Shown: piece by piece, positions 8,042-16,850 of the stretch
Numbering within the stretch: position 1 is the first letter of the stretch
How the letters are laid out: every line of letters begins with the position of its first letter
Origin: Pedobacter ghigonis
Lineage (GTDB): Bacteria > Bacteroidota > Bacteroidia > Sphingobacteriales > Sphingobacteriaceae
Direction: 5' to 3'
DNA length: 64,000 bases
NCBI RefSeq assembly: GCF_903166585.1
Contig: NZ_CAESCM010000010.1
Coordinates: 124,001-188,000, forward strand
Program-made: the position numbers and the translations under genes
Notes under the pieces: model-generated
Seen by the model: only the letters and a program-made list of their open reading frames with translations
Databases searched by the model: none
What the model was told of the DNA's origin: nothing

Positions 8042-8980
8042 ATGAAAATCTTAAACTTAATTTTGGTGTTAAGCAGTATGATTACCCTTAACGCCAATGC
8101 GCAAACAAAAATTGATTCACCGGAAGAAAAACTCGAAAAAGATAGAAAAGCAATCAAATCTTTAGCTGGTTTTTACGAAGTGAATTTCAATTATGGCGAA
8201 GTAACTGCTCCCGATCCAAATTACAAATTCAGCAAACCTTACGAAAGCCACGGAAGTGAGTGGGCTGAAATTATTGTAGACGAACCTAAAAGAATCGTAA
8301 TTCAGCACATGCTGGCCATTAACGATACTACAGTTATTAAGCACTGGCGTCAGGACTGGACCTACGAAGACCCGAACGTTCTGCTTTATACGCAAGATAA
8401 TGCCTGGAAAAAAGGTAGTTTCACCGCAGCTGATGTAAAAGGAAAATGGACGCAAAAAGTTTATCAGGTAGACGATAGCCCACGTTATCAGGGTTTCGGA
8501 ACCTGGAGCCATGTTGGCGGGCACGATTCATGGTCGAGCGAAACCGATTCGCCGCTACCAAGAAGAGAATCGACTGTACGTAAAGATTATAACGTATTAA
8601 CCCGTGGAAGCAGGATTACCATTACCAAGGACGGCTGGATGTTTGAGCAGGACAACAAAAAAGTTGTGCGTACCCCGCAAGGCGATAAATTACTGGCTAT
8701 TGAAAAAGGTTATGAAGAGTTTACCAAAATAGACCCTAAAACTTTTGCTTATGCTCAAAAATGGTGGGCAAGCCAGCAAACTTACTGGGCTGATGTACGT
8801 GGTGTTTGGGCCGATATTATCGGATCGGGCGATACCTTTAAAGTAAAAACCATGGCCAATGGCAAATTGCTTTACGAAACACTTTTCAATTTAGGAGATC
8901 AGTCGGTTAAAGAAAAATGGACCGCAGCCCAAAATAAAGAAAAAGTAAAAACAGCTTTACAGCCTTATTTGGCTAAATAG
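8042..8980 (+). CDS. DUF6607 family secreted protein
   Basis: 312 residues. Signal peptide MKILNLILVLSSMITLNANA followed by a soluble, tryptophan-rich body with segments typical of DUF6607 (YESHGSEWAEIIVDEPKRIV, HWRQDWTYEDPNVLLY, GTWSHVGGHDSWSSETDSPLPRRE). The family has no known function. Its steady placement with TonB receptors and PepSY proteins suggests a role in handling the imported metal complex, which is inference. Last gene of the cluster, closed by the terminator at 8999. Confidence 0.78.
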   Translation: MKILNLILVLSSMITLNANAQTKIDSPEEKLEKDRKAIKSLAGFYEVNFNYGEVTAPDPNYKFSKPYESHGSEWAEIIVDEPKRIVIQHMLAINDTTVIKHWRQDWTYEDPNVLLYTQDNAWKKGSFTAADVKGKWTQKVYQVDDSPRYQGFGTWSHVGGHDSWSSETDSPLPRRESTVRKDYNVLTRGSRITITKDGWMFEQDNKKVVRTPQGDKLLAIEKGYEEFTKIDPKTFAYAQKWWASQQTYWADVRGVWADIIGSGDTFKVKTMANGKLLYETLFNLGDQSVKEKWTAAQNKEKVKTALQPYLAK

Positions 8981-8998
8981 AAAGGGTTATTTTTATCA

Positions 8999-9049
8999 GG
9001 AATGGTTGGTAGTTAATCGCGATGCGGTTAATCATCAACCATTTTTTTG
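8999..9049 (+). terminator. terminator of the metal-uptake cluster
   Basis: Long hairpin: outer arms AATGGTTG and CAACCATT, inner arms GTTAATCGC and GCGGTTAAT with two wobble pairs, followed by seven T. Confidence 0.8.
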
Positions 9050-9066
9050 TTAACGATTCGATGTTA

Positions 9067-9102
9067 GTCGGGATTTGTAACCCCAATCAACAAAATCCCG
9101 AC
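9067..9102. repeat. REP-like palindrome (GTCGGGATT type)
   Basis: Arms GTCGGGATTT (9067-9076) and AAATCCCGAC (9093-9102), perfectly complementary, around a 16-base loop. The same word opens the palindrome at 13424. Together they look like members of a dispersed intergenic hairpin family. Confidence 0.55.
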
Positions 9103-9140
9103 AAGCGACCAACAATTAGTTTATTTTACTAAATTCCGGC

Positions 9141-10283
9141 ATGAAAAAATTTGGTTTTCTCATCTTCTTATGCTTTGCTGTTAATGGCTTTGCACAAGAT
9201 TCTACTTATACCCGTAATGTAATCAATACGCTTACCGGTAAACAATTTTGGGGCAGGGGCTACACGAAAGATGGGATGAAAAAAGCTGCAACTTATCTTG
9301 CAGAAAGCTACAAAAAAATTGGCCTGTTGCCTATGGGGAGCAATTACCAACAGGTTTTTAGTTTCCCCGTAAATACTTTCCCTGGTAAAATGCTGGTCGA
9401 AATTAATGGCAAAAAACTGATCCCAGGAAAAGATTTTATTGTAAACAACGAAAGTAAAGGCCTTAAGCAACGTACTGTATTGCAAAAGGTAGATAGTGTT
9501 AAATATGAGGCCAGTCCGGCATTGCAACTCGTGCTGAAAGATAAACTCACCTGGTCTGTTGCTACCGAAGTAGCCGCTACCACTACTATTCAGCTTAACA
9601 AAAAAAGCATCAGCACACAACCCAAAGAGATTAATGTTGACATTGAAAACCAGTTTATCGAAAGTTTTACTGCAGCCAACGTGTGCGGTCTGGTAAAAGG
9701 AACCCAATATCCCGATTCACTTTTAATCATTACTGCCCATTACGATCATTTGGGTGGTATGGGTGCCGACACTTATTTCCCAGGAGCCAATGATAATGCC
9801 GCTGGTGTGGCAACGCTACTAAGCCTGGCCAAATACTATGCTGCCCATCCACAGCCTTACAGTATTGGTTTTATTTGTTTCGCAGCCGAAGAAGCCGGGT
9901 TACTGGGTTCAAGGTATTTTGTAGAAAACCCGCTGGCAGCCTTATCCAAAATCAAATTCCTGATCAATTTAGACCTGGTAGGAACCGGAGCAAGCGGAAT
10001 GACCGTAGTAAATGCCAGCCTTTACCCAAAAGCATTCGCAGACCTGAATAAAATCAATAACGAACACCATTACATTAGCAAAATTAATCCTCGCGGCAAA
10101 GCAGCCAACAGCGATCATTATTTCTTCACCGAAAGTGGTGTACCTGCATTTTTTATTTATACCCAGGGTGGGCCATCAGCTTATCACGATGTGTTTGATG
10201 TCGCCGAAAACCTCCCACTCACCGAATACAACGATCTGTTTAAATTAATTGTTGGGTTTAACCAAAAACTGATGAGAAACTGA
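9141..10283 (+). CDS. M28 family zinc aminopeptidase, secreted
   Basis: 380 residues. Signal peptide MKKFGFLIFLCFAVNGFAQ, an insert-type domain (about 60-170), and an M28 catalytic domain. Zinc ligands and catalytic residues are visible: HYDHLGG with His200 and Asp202, GANDNAAG with Asp218, AAEEAGLLGS with the Glu-Glu pair near 250, INLDLVG near 275, and a late His in AYHDVFD. It would remove N-terminal residues from peptides in the periplasm or outside. The gene stands alone. Confidence 0.9.
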   Translation: MKKFGFLIFLCFAVNGFAQDSTYTRNVINTLTGKQFWGRGYTKDGMKKAATYLAESYKKIGLLPMGSNYQQVFSFPVNTFPGKMLVEINGKKLIPGKDFIVNNESKGLKQRTVLQKVDSVKYEASPALQLVLKDKLTWSVATEVAATTTIQLNKKSISTQPKEINVDIENQFIESFTAANVCGLVKGTQYPDSLLIITAHYDHLGGMGADTYFPGANDNAAGVATLLSLAKYYAAHPQPYSIGFICFAAEEAGLLGSRYFVENPLAALSKIKFLINLDLVGTGASGMTVVNASLYPKAFADLNKINNEHHYISKINPRGKAANSDHYFFTESGVPAFFIYTQGGPSAYHDVFDVAENLPLTEYNDLFKLIVGFNQKLMRN

Positions 10284-10459
10284 TTTTTTCAGGATCAAAA
10301 CCCCAGATCTTTATTCCAACCTTTTATTTTCGGCTGCAAGCACCCCGCTATCCAATTTTTGTTGTTGGGATAATATTATAAGCCTTTGGGATAATTAAAT
10401 AGCACGGCTAAACAGCACTGCGCATCTTTGAACCAACAAAAACACAAACCCGGTTCACG

Positions 10460-11536
10460 ATGAAAATTATAACAAAATTTAGCCTGGCATTATTCCTTTT
10501 AATTGGTGTTTCAGTTAAATCAAATGCCCAAAATCAGATCGAAATTGTAATTGTAGGTTCTGCCCACGACAATTCGAAATCGACACAAAACTTTCAGCTG
10601 ATTATTGATAAGTTGAAAAACTTTAAACCTGATATGGTTTTTGGCGAATACCTACCAACCAGCGATTATGCCAAACTGGAAGCAGATAACTGGGCAAGGA
10701 AAGTATTTGACAAAGGACACAATTACCTGGAAAAACGCAACCCCGAAACTGTCAAAAATCTATCCACTCAGATTAAAAAGGATAAAAAGGCGCTTGCATC
10801 ATTTGCCTACTACCATAAAACCCGCATGAACCTGGCGGTTAATTATGCCAAAAACTGGGACCGCGGCAATGCAGACTACCAGATTTTTGTACTGGAAAAC
10901 TACATGAAAAACAGCTTTGGTAAAGAAGAACAGGCTGCGTACACCAAAATGTTCGGCGGTACCGACTCTCTGAAAAAGTTTGGCTTTTACCGCACAGGCA
11001 GTGAGTATGCTAAAATCTATTTTCCGTTAATTTATCAGTTAAAACAAGAGCAGATTTACAATATGGATTGCCAAACTTACGATAAACCCTGGAGCATCGC
11101 CTGGGCCGAAACAGATTCCTTATCTCAAATACTGATCAAAAAAGCCAAAGCCGATAGTACCTCTGTCGAAGCCGCAACCATGAAAGCTATAGAGACTTAT
11201 TGGAGCTATACACCACAAGAAGAAAAAGCTTTTAATGCCGATGCGTATGCAGGAATGAATACAAAAAAATATGGGATGTTGGATGAGGCCTGGAATTTTT
11301 ATGGTGGACCCCATTTTTACGGCTACGCGGGTTTCCCGACAGAAAGCGTTAAAGCAATGATTGCACAATGGACCTTAAGAAATGAAGGCATGTGCAAAAA
11401 CATTATCGACCAGGCAAAAGCAAAAAAAGCCAAACGTGTGGTAGTTGGTGTTGGCGCTTCGCACCGCAAATGGATGGAAGAAATTTTAGCTAAAAATCCT
11501 GAGGTTAAAATCATTAATTACAATGATTTACATTAA
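10460..11536 (+). CDS. TraB/TIKI/ChaN-like secreted protein (DUF5694-like)
   Basis: 358 residues with a signal peptide (cleavage near SNAQ). The segments VIVGSAHDNSKS (about 30-41), DMVFGEYLP (about 58-66) and the C-terminal KRVVVGVGASHRKWMEEIL match the scattered GxxH, GE and GxxH signatures of the TIKI/TraB/EreA/ChaN fold, some of which are metalloproteases or haem-binding proteins. I read it as a DUF5694-like member; its activity is unknown. Upstream at 10421-10428 CATCTTTG may be a -7 box. The gene converges on the LLM oxidoreductase. Confidence 0.7.
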   Translation: MKIITKFSLALFLLIGVSVKSNAQNQIEIVIVGSAHDNSKSTQNFQLIIDKLKNFKPDMVFGEYLPTSDYAKLEADNWARKVFDKGHNYLEKRNPETVKNLSTQIKKDKKALASFAYYHKTRMNLAVNYAKNWDRGNADYQIFVLENYMKNSFGKEEQAAYTKMFGGTDSLKKFGFYRTGSEYAKIYFPLIYQLKQEQIYNMDCQTYDKPWSIAWAETDSLSQILIKKAKADSTSVEAATMKAIETYWSYTPQEEKAFNADAYAGMNTKKYGMLDEAWNFYGGPHFYGYAGFPTESVKAMIAQWTLRNEGMCKNIIDQAKAKKAKRVVVGVGASHRKWMEEILAKNPEVKIINYNDLH

Positions 11537-11553
11537 AGTACCTAAATAAACTA

Positions 11554-11585
11554 AAGCGAGTCAGATATAGCTGTCTGACTCGCTT
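11554..11585. terminator. bidirectional terminator between convergent genes
   Basis: Perfect 12-base stem AAGCGAGTCAGA (11554-11565) and TCTGACTCGCTT (11574-11585), placed between the stops at 11536 (plus) and 11593 (minus). T runs are weak on both sides. Confidence 0.7.
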
Positions 11586-11592
11586 AATAAGT

Positions 11593-12600
11593 TTATTGTA
11601 AAAACATTTCGGCGAGTAACTGATACGATTTTATCCGGTCTTCGAAATGTTCGGTAATGGTAACGGCCATCAATTCATCGACATCATAATCAGCCGCCAG
11701 TTTAGTAAGTCTCTCCTTAATCACATCAGGCGTTCCATAAATCATTCGGGGTTTATTGGCGTTTATCCTTTCCTGCTCTGCGGAGTTATAGGTTATATCC
11801 TTAATATCTTCCCACCCAGTGGAAGTTAAGCCTCCTCCTTTTTCCAGTTGCAAAAAGCGATAACTCATTAAAGCTTCCTGCTGGCGGACTTTCTCTTCAT
11901 CCTCTGAGCAGAAAACAAAAAATGCTACATTATCAACCGGTTTTGCCAAATCAACCGAAGGTTTAAAATGATCTCGGTAGTATTGAACAGCCTGAGGTCC
12001 GCCATGTGGATTAATGAAATGGGCAAATGAAAAGCCGAGGCCAAAATGGGAGGCAAACACCGCACTTTGCCCGCTGCTGCTTAACAGCCATTGCGTAGGT
12101 ACAGTTTCCGAAATCGGAATTGCTTTTATTTTAGCCTGAATGCCGCCATCAGAAGTATCGTGCAGATAGTGCTGCAAATCTCGTAGCTGCTCCATAAAAT
12201 CCTGCTCACTCCAGTTGTTTGATGGATTTAACATCGAAGCTGTAATACGATCGGTGCCGGGTGCCCTGCCCATTCCCAGATCGATACGGTTTGGATGCAT
12301 CACTTCGAGTAACCGGAAGCTTTCTGCAACTTTTAACGCACTGTGATTGGGCAGCATAATACCACCCGAGCCTATGCGCAGGGTTTTGGTATGATTTGCC
12401 AGATGGGCAATTAAGATTTCGGGGGTAGAACCAGCTAAACTAGTCGTATTGTGATGCTCAGAAACCCAGAAACGATGATAGCCCAGCCGCTCAGTTTCTT
12501 GTGCCAGCAAGGTAGTTTCTTCAATTGCTCTACGTGCGGTAACACCTTTACGCACCGGCGACTGATCTAAAACGCTTAATTTAATTTTAGTACTGCTCAT
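11593..12600 (-). CDS. LLM class flavin-dependent oxidoreductase
   Basis: 335 residues, the usual size for the MsnO8/YhbW-type bacterial luciferase-like group. Seen: LSVLDQSPVRKG at the N-terminus, FWVSEHHNTTSLAGSTPEILIAHLA (about 44-68), RIGSGGIMLPNHSALKVAE and RIDLGMGRAPGTD. These make the TIM-barrel and flavin pocket. The substrate is unknown; family members are putative FMNH2- or F420-using monooxygenases. It may be co-transcribed with the upstream methyltransferase gene (63-base gap). Confidence 0.9.
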   Translation of the reverse strand: MSSTKIKLSVLDQSPVRKGVTARRAIEETTLLAQETERLGYHRFWVSEHHNTTSLAGSTPEILIAHLANHTKTLRIGSGGIMLPNHSALKVAESFRLLEVMHPNRIDLGMGRAPGTDRITASMLNPSNNWSEQDFMEQLRDLQHYLHDTSDGGIQAKIKAIPISETVPTQWLLSSSGQSAVFASHFGLGFSFAHFINPHGGPQAVQYYRDHFKPSVDLAKPVDNVAFFVFCSEDEEKVRQQEALMSYRFLQLEKGGGLTSTGWEDIKDITYNSAEQERINANKPRMIYGTPDVIKERLTKLAADYDVDELMAVTITEHFEDRIKSYQLLAEMFLQ

Positions 12601-12663
12601 TTAAACAAATGTAGCAGACGGTTGATTCAAATAATGAACAGGAAAGGCTTTATGACTTTAAAA

Positions 12664-13350
12664 TTATTGCGCCAGCGTCAATTTGACCAAATACTGATCT
12701 TCGCCATCATCAAAAATAATTTCGCAATCCCAACCCGTTTCTTTAGCTATCGATTTAATGGTTTCTTCATCTACGTAAATCCAGTTAAACCAGTTTCCTT
12801 TTTCTCCTTTATACTCGTACTGGTAAGAAACCTCGCCGTAATATTGGTTTTGCGGCTTAGGCATATCTTCATACAGGTAAGCAATATCCGATGAGTCGAA
12901 AATTACCTGTCCGCCGGGATTAAGCAAACTTTTGATCCTGCTCAGAAAATCTTTAAAGCCAGGCAATGTACCTGTAAGGCCAATACCGTTCATCAACATT
13001 AAAATGGTATCGAATTTTTCCTGGTAGGTAAAAATATCCTGCACCTGTGCTTTTTTCACACCGCGGTCTTTCATAATATTTACCGCAGCCTCAGAAATAT
13101 CGATGGCAGTAACATCGATGTTAAAGGCCTGCAACAATAAGGCATGGCTCCCCACCCCTGCTCCAATATCCAAAACCTTACCTGTGCACATGTGTAAGGC
13201 TTGCAGTTCTAAAACCGGCATATCTTCATCATCGCGAAAGAAAAATTCTAAAGGCATCTCTTCGGGTTCGCCATAAGAATTGTGCAACCACAGCGTATCG
13301 GCTTCGCCGGTTCTGTAAATATCGGTAAGTGCTTTCCCAAAAACATCCAT
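12664..13350 (-). CDS. class I SAM-dependent methyltransferase
   Basis: 228 residues. Motif I LDIGAGVGSHALLLQ (about 57-71), an acidic end of strand 2 (VTAIDIS), and a motif near QVIFDSSDIAYLYED. This is the Rossmann fold of small-molecule or protein methyltransferases. Nothing in the sequence names the substrate. The start at 13350 leaves a 50-residue N-terminal cap containing YGEPEEMPLEFFF. Confidence 0.85.
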   Translation of the reverse strand: MDVFGKALTDIYRTGEADTLWLHNSYGEPEEMPLEFFFRDDEDMPVLELQALHMCTGKVLDIGAGVGSHALLLQAFNIDVTAIDISEAAVNIMKDRGVKKAQVQDIFTYQEKFDTILMLMNGIGLTGTLPGFKDFLSRIKSLLNPGGQVIFDSSDIAYLYEDMPKPQNQYYGEVSYQYEYKGEKGNWFNWIYVDEETIKSIAKETGWDCEIIFDDGEDQYLVKLTLAQ

Positions 13351-13423
13351 GCGGCAAAGATAGGGAGGAAAGCTGAAAGACTAAAGCAAAAAGCGAGGTA
13401 TGGCAGGTTAGCTATGCGAGTTA

Positions 13424-13493
13424 GTCGGGATTTTAAGCCCCGACTTTTAAGATCCTTATAGATTAGCTAAGGTCTGGATTACAAATCCAGACC
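13424..13493. repeat. pair of REP-like palindromes
   Basis: Two hairpins in one 174-base spacer. The first, 13424-13444, pairs GTCGGG with CCCGAC around an AT-rich centre. The second, 13471-13493, has 10-base arms GGTCTGGATT and AATCCAGACC with loop ACA, a perfect match. They differ by a base change in the same core word, as expected of a dispersed hairpin family; related sites are at 9067 and, more decayed, 49354. Confidence 0.6.
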
Positions 13494-13524
13494 AACATAA
13501 GAGTCGTTAGAAAGTTGATAACTC

Positions 13525-14925
13525 TCAACCTAAAACAAATTCCTGATGATATTCTGGTATCGCTACATGCTTAAAGCCATGATCTTTTAACCGGCTGGCA
13601 AAATGCTGCTGCACCTCATATTCTCCATGTACTAAAAACAATTGTTTCACTTTTGCAGGGTCCTGAGCAGATAAGAAACGTAACAAATCTTCGTAATCGC
13701 CGTGTGCGCTCATTGATTTTATGGCGCGTACTTCGGCTTTAACTTCGTACTTATCTCTAAAAATATCGACCACCTTTTGACCGGCAATTAATTTCCCGCC
13801 CAGCGAGTTTGGCTCACAATACCCCACCATTAAAATGGTATTTTTAGCATTGCCAATATTATTGCGAATATGGTGTTTTACGCGTCCGGCCTCTGCCATA
13901 CCCGAGGCAGAAATAATTACACATGGCCTGGCATCTTCATTTAAAGCTTTCGATTCTTCCACACTTTCAATAAAGCGCAAACCTTTAAATGCAAAAACAT
14001 CGTGATCGATTTTTAGTGTTTCTTTAACCCCGTTGTTATATACTTCGGGATGGTTTTTCAAAATTTCGGTTGCTTTTGACGACAGCGGACTATCTACATA
14101 ATAGGGCACACCGGGCAATTTACCTTTTAGTTCCAAACCATTTAAAGCATAGAGCAGCTCCTGTGTACGCCCTACCGCAAAGGCAGGAATAATCACTTTT
14201 CCTTTTTTTATGTTACAAGTATTGTTAATGATTTCCAGGAGCATATTCTCAATCGGATCGAGATCTTTGTGCAGAGAATCGCCGTAAGTAGATTCCATTA
14301 AAATGTAATCGGCCTGATCAAACTGTTGCGGACTTTTTAAGAGCAAATCGCCATATCGGCCAACATCGCCCGAAAAGGTAATCCGGGTTGGTTTTCCATC
14401 TTCGGTAATGGTTAAATGTACTGCTGCACTGCCTAAAATATGTCCGGCATCGGTAAATTTTAAACGGATTCCAGGTTCAATTTCAAAATCTTCTTCATAT
14501 TCTACAATTTTCATCTGGCTTACCGTTTGCACTACATCCTCCTCGGCGTAGAGGGCTTCTTCCATTTCTTCGCCATGGCGCAGATGGCGATTGGCAAATT
14601 CAGCATCCTGCTCCTGTATCTTAGCCGAATCCATCATCAAAATACGGGCAAGATCCATCGTAGCTGAAGTGCAAAAAATCTTCCCGCTGAAACCTTCAGC
14701 AACCAGTTTGGGCAATAAACCACAGTGATCGATGTGCGCATGCGACAAGATCATGTAGGTGATCTTTTTGGCGTCGAAACCAAAATAATCGTTTAATTTA
14801 TCGGTAACCTGCCCCATGCCCTGGAAAAGGCCACAATCTAATAGTATTTGGGTATTATTTTTTAAGGTAATAAGGTGCTTACTCCCTGTAACTGTACGGG
14901 CAGCACCATGAAAGGCAATTTTCAT
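13525..14925 (-). CDS. MBL-fold beta-CASP hydrolase (RNA-processing exonuclease family)
   Basis: 466 residues. Metallo-beta-lactamase motifs: HAHIDHCGLLP (about 62-72), the aspartate of SGDVGRYGD and GHILGSAAVHL, followed by a beta-CASP domain (STYGDSLH, IPAFAVGRTQELLYAL, CVIISASGMAEAGRVKHH) and a C-terminal MBL return with SAHGDYEDLLRF. Closest in layout to the YsaP/CPSF-like enzymes that cut or trim RNA in the cytoplasm; the target RNA is unknown. It starts 63 bases after the YtxH gene, separated from it by a terminator. Confidence 0.9.
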   Translation of the reverse strand: MKIAFHGAARTVTGSKHLITLKNNTQILLDCGLFQGMGQVTDKLNDYFGFDAKKITYMILSHAHIDHCGLLPKLVAEGFSGKIFCTSATMDLARILMMDSAKIQEQDAEFANRHLRHGEEMEEALYAEEDVVQTVSQMKIVEYEEDFEIEPGIRLKFTDAGHILGSAAVHLTITEDGKPTRITFSGDVGRYGDLLLKSPQQFDQADYILMESTYGDSLHKDLDPIENMLLEIINNTCNIKKGKVIIPAFAVGRTQELLYALNGLELKGKLPGVPYYVDSPLSSKATEILKNHPEVYNNGVKETLKIDHDVFAFKGLRFIESVEESKALNEDARPCVIISASGMAEAGRVKHHIRNNIGNAKNTILMVGYCEPNSLGGKLIAGQKVVDIFRDKYEVKAEVRAIKSMSAHGDYEDLLRFLSAQDPAKVKQLFLVHGEYEVQQHFASRLKDHGFKHVAIPEYHQEFVLG

Positions 14926-14952
14926 TTAGGTGGTCGTTAGATTATATAAGAA

Positions 14953-14976
14953 TAAAAATGCCGGATATTTCCGGCA
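14953..14976 (-). terminator. terminator of the YtxH gene
   Basis: Seven-base stem TGCCGGA (14959-14965) and TCCGGCA (14970-14976), with five T following in minus-strand sense. Confidence 0.85.
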
Positions 14977-14987
14977 CTTCCAATTCT

Positions 14988-15215
14988 TTAAGCATTTATT
15001 TCTGCTATTTTATCTTTAACCTTATCCGCAGCGCTGGTAGCTTTGCCTGCCAAACCTGCCAGTTTATCTTTTGAGGCATCTAAAAGATCGGCGAAAAAGT
15101 CTGATACTTTGCCTTTAAGGTCGCTGGTCGAATCTGATGATAATGCCAATGCGATGGTTGCTCCTAATGCTGCTCCGGCTAAAACGCCTACTATAATTTT
15201 TGTCTCTTTTTTCAT
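14988..15215 (-). CDS. YtxH domain small membrane-anchored protein
   Basis: 75 residues. MKKETK is followed by a glycine/alanine-rich membrane segment (IIVGVLAGAALGATIALAL, residues 7-25) and a lysine/aspartate-rich amphipathic helix, the YtxH layout. Such proteins are general-stress or envelope-associated and their role is unclear. The stand-alone gene has its own terminator and is divergent from the HAD gene. Confidence 0.85.
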   Translation of the reverse strand: MKKETKIIVGVLAGAALGATIALALSSDSTSDLKGKVSDFFADLLDASKDKLAGLAGKATSAADKVKDKIAEINA

Positions 15216-15305
15216 GATATTAGTGATTTACTTATTAAACATATTTAGCGAAAAGGTGTTTTATTTTTTTTAATCTCCCTAGGTTCAAACAAAAACCACT
15301 CCACA

Positions 15306-15929
15306 ATGAAAAGCATATTCTTTATCGATTTAGATTATACCGTTTATTTTACCAAACCGAACGAAGAACAGTTAATGGGCGAATTGTACCGCTTTTTAGA
15401 AAGTCAGGATTTGGGAATTAGTAATGAGGCCTTTGCATTGGCCAAACAGGAAATGCTGCGCACACCGTTTCAAAAAGTAGCCAAAAAATATGGTTTCAGG
15501 GAAGAAGCAATGCCCGATGTACTGGCATATTTACGGAACAGGGAGGTAACCCAACCTTTAAAAACCAGCAATGACTATCCTTACATCAAAAATTTAAATG
15601 GCAGAAAATTTATTGTAACTGCAGGTTTTACGAAGCAACAAAACTCAAAAGTAAAGATGTTGGGTATTACTGCCGATTTTGAAGCTGTATATGTGGTTGA
15701 TGTATCGGTAAGCAATAAAAAAGAGGCTTTTGAAAAATTGATTGACGAGCATCAACTAAATAAAGAAGATATTTTAATTATTGGCGACGATGCCGAATCG
15801 GAAATTAAATTTGGCCTGGAGCTTGGCATCGATACTTTTCTGCTCGACCCGGAAAATTTGCATCCTGAAGCGCCAAGTACCTTTCGGGGTGTGAATTTGA
15901 GTGCTTTGCCAGTTGTAGCAGGGCAATAA
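15306..15929 (+). CDS. HAD-family hydrolase
   Basis: 207 residues. Motif I DLDYTV (residues 7-12) with the nucleophile Asp and Asp+2, motif II threonine in IVTAGFT, a motif III lysine around SNKKEAF, and motif IV GDDAESEIKFGLELG. A helical cap lies between motifs I and II. The layout is that of small phosphatases such as pyrimidine 5'-nucleotidases or phosphoglycolate phosphatase-like enzymes; the substrate is not readable from the sequence. Confidence 0.85.
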   Translation: MKSIFFIDLDYTVYFTKPNEEQLMGELYRFLESQDLGISNEAFALAKQEMLRTPFQKVAKKYGFREEAMPDVLAYLRNREVTQPLKTSNDYPYIKNLNGRKFIVTAGFTKQQNSKVKMLGITADFEAVYVVDVSVSNKKEAFEKLIDEHQLNKEDILIIGDDAESEIKFGLELGIDTFLLDPENLHPEAPSTFRGVNLSALPVVAGQ

Positions 15930-16168
15930 CACAATGGCTTATTACAAAAAGCCTAACAATATTCTAATCTTTAACATTAACCAAAACCGTTATTCTTCTT
16001 GATGTTTCCTATACAATATGCTGAAGGGTTTAGATATTTAATCAGCCTAAAAAAAGTTTACAACTTAGTTTAGCACGATGTCGTGGTATAAAATTACCGC
16101 ACCAACGCAAATTTATTTTTTGCACTTAATTAAAAATACTTAGTTTTATCTTACAGCGAAACTAAAAA

Positions 16169-16753
16169 ATGGCGATTAAACCTCTTCCGAATGAAAAAGA
16201 CTTGCTTTTGGAAATAGCAAAAGGCGATGGAATTGCCTTTGCCGAATTGTTTCGTGCGTACCATGGTCCTTTAATCAAATATATTTACACCTTGCTTGAA
16301 TCGGTAGAGGTCTGTGAAGAGATTGTACAAGATGTATTTTTGAAAGTATGGGAAAACAGAGCAACATTACCTAAACTGGACAGGTTTACCTCTTATCTTT
16401 TTATATTAACCCGGAATTATACCATAAGTGCTATCCGCCAAATGGTTAAAGATAAAAAACACAGTCAGTTGTATGCGGAAGAAGTATTAAGCCTTAACAA
16501 AGGGGAAGAAACTTTTACTGTAGACCAGGAATACCAGAATATTCTCATTAAAGCAATTGCAGAATTACCCCCATCTCAGCAAAGAGTGCTGCAACTTCGC
16601 CAGCAGGGTTTAAAGAGCCGGGAAATTGCAGGAGAAATGGGAATATCTATAGAATCTGTAAAAAAATACCAGCAATGGGCAACCAAATCGGTATCCAAGT
16701 TTCTAAAATTACATACCGCAATAACTATTTCTGTTATTCTAAGCATGAATTAA
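16169..16753 (+). CDS. ECF RNA polymerase sigma-70 factor
   Basis: 194 residues. Region 2 is at about 25-90 (YIYTLLESVEVCEEIVQDVFLKVWENR) and region 4 at about 130-175 (LPPSQQRVLQLRQQGLKSREIAGEMGISIESVKKYQQWATKSV). It is of the Bacteroidota type paired with FecR anti-sigma factors that control SusC/D loci. The FecR gene begins 97 bases downstream, with the SusC/D operon after it. The hydrophobic tail (TAITISVILSMN) is common in this group. Confidence 0.95.
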   Translation: MAIKPLPNEKDLLLEIAKGDGIAFAELFRAYHGPLIKYIYTLLESVEVCEEIVQDVFLKVWENRATLPKLDRFTSYLFILTRNYTISAIRQMVKDKKHSQLYAEEVLSLNKGEETFTVDQEYQNILIKAIAELPPSQQRVLQLRQQGLKSREIAGEMGISIESVKKYQQWATKSVSKFLKLHTAITISVILSMN

Positions 16754-16850
16754 GCCCCTTTTCCCTGGCTTTATTTTTTTTTATTTTTTTATATCCCGTT
16801 TTCTATTTCTCTGCGTCTTTAGTAAAGATTCTCCGAAATCTTAACCAAAT

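Noticed and set aside
9168..9707. A 179-codon minus-strand frame within the M28 peptidase gene
   Set aside because: It is antisense to a gene with all catalytic motifs in place and shows no protein features of its own.
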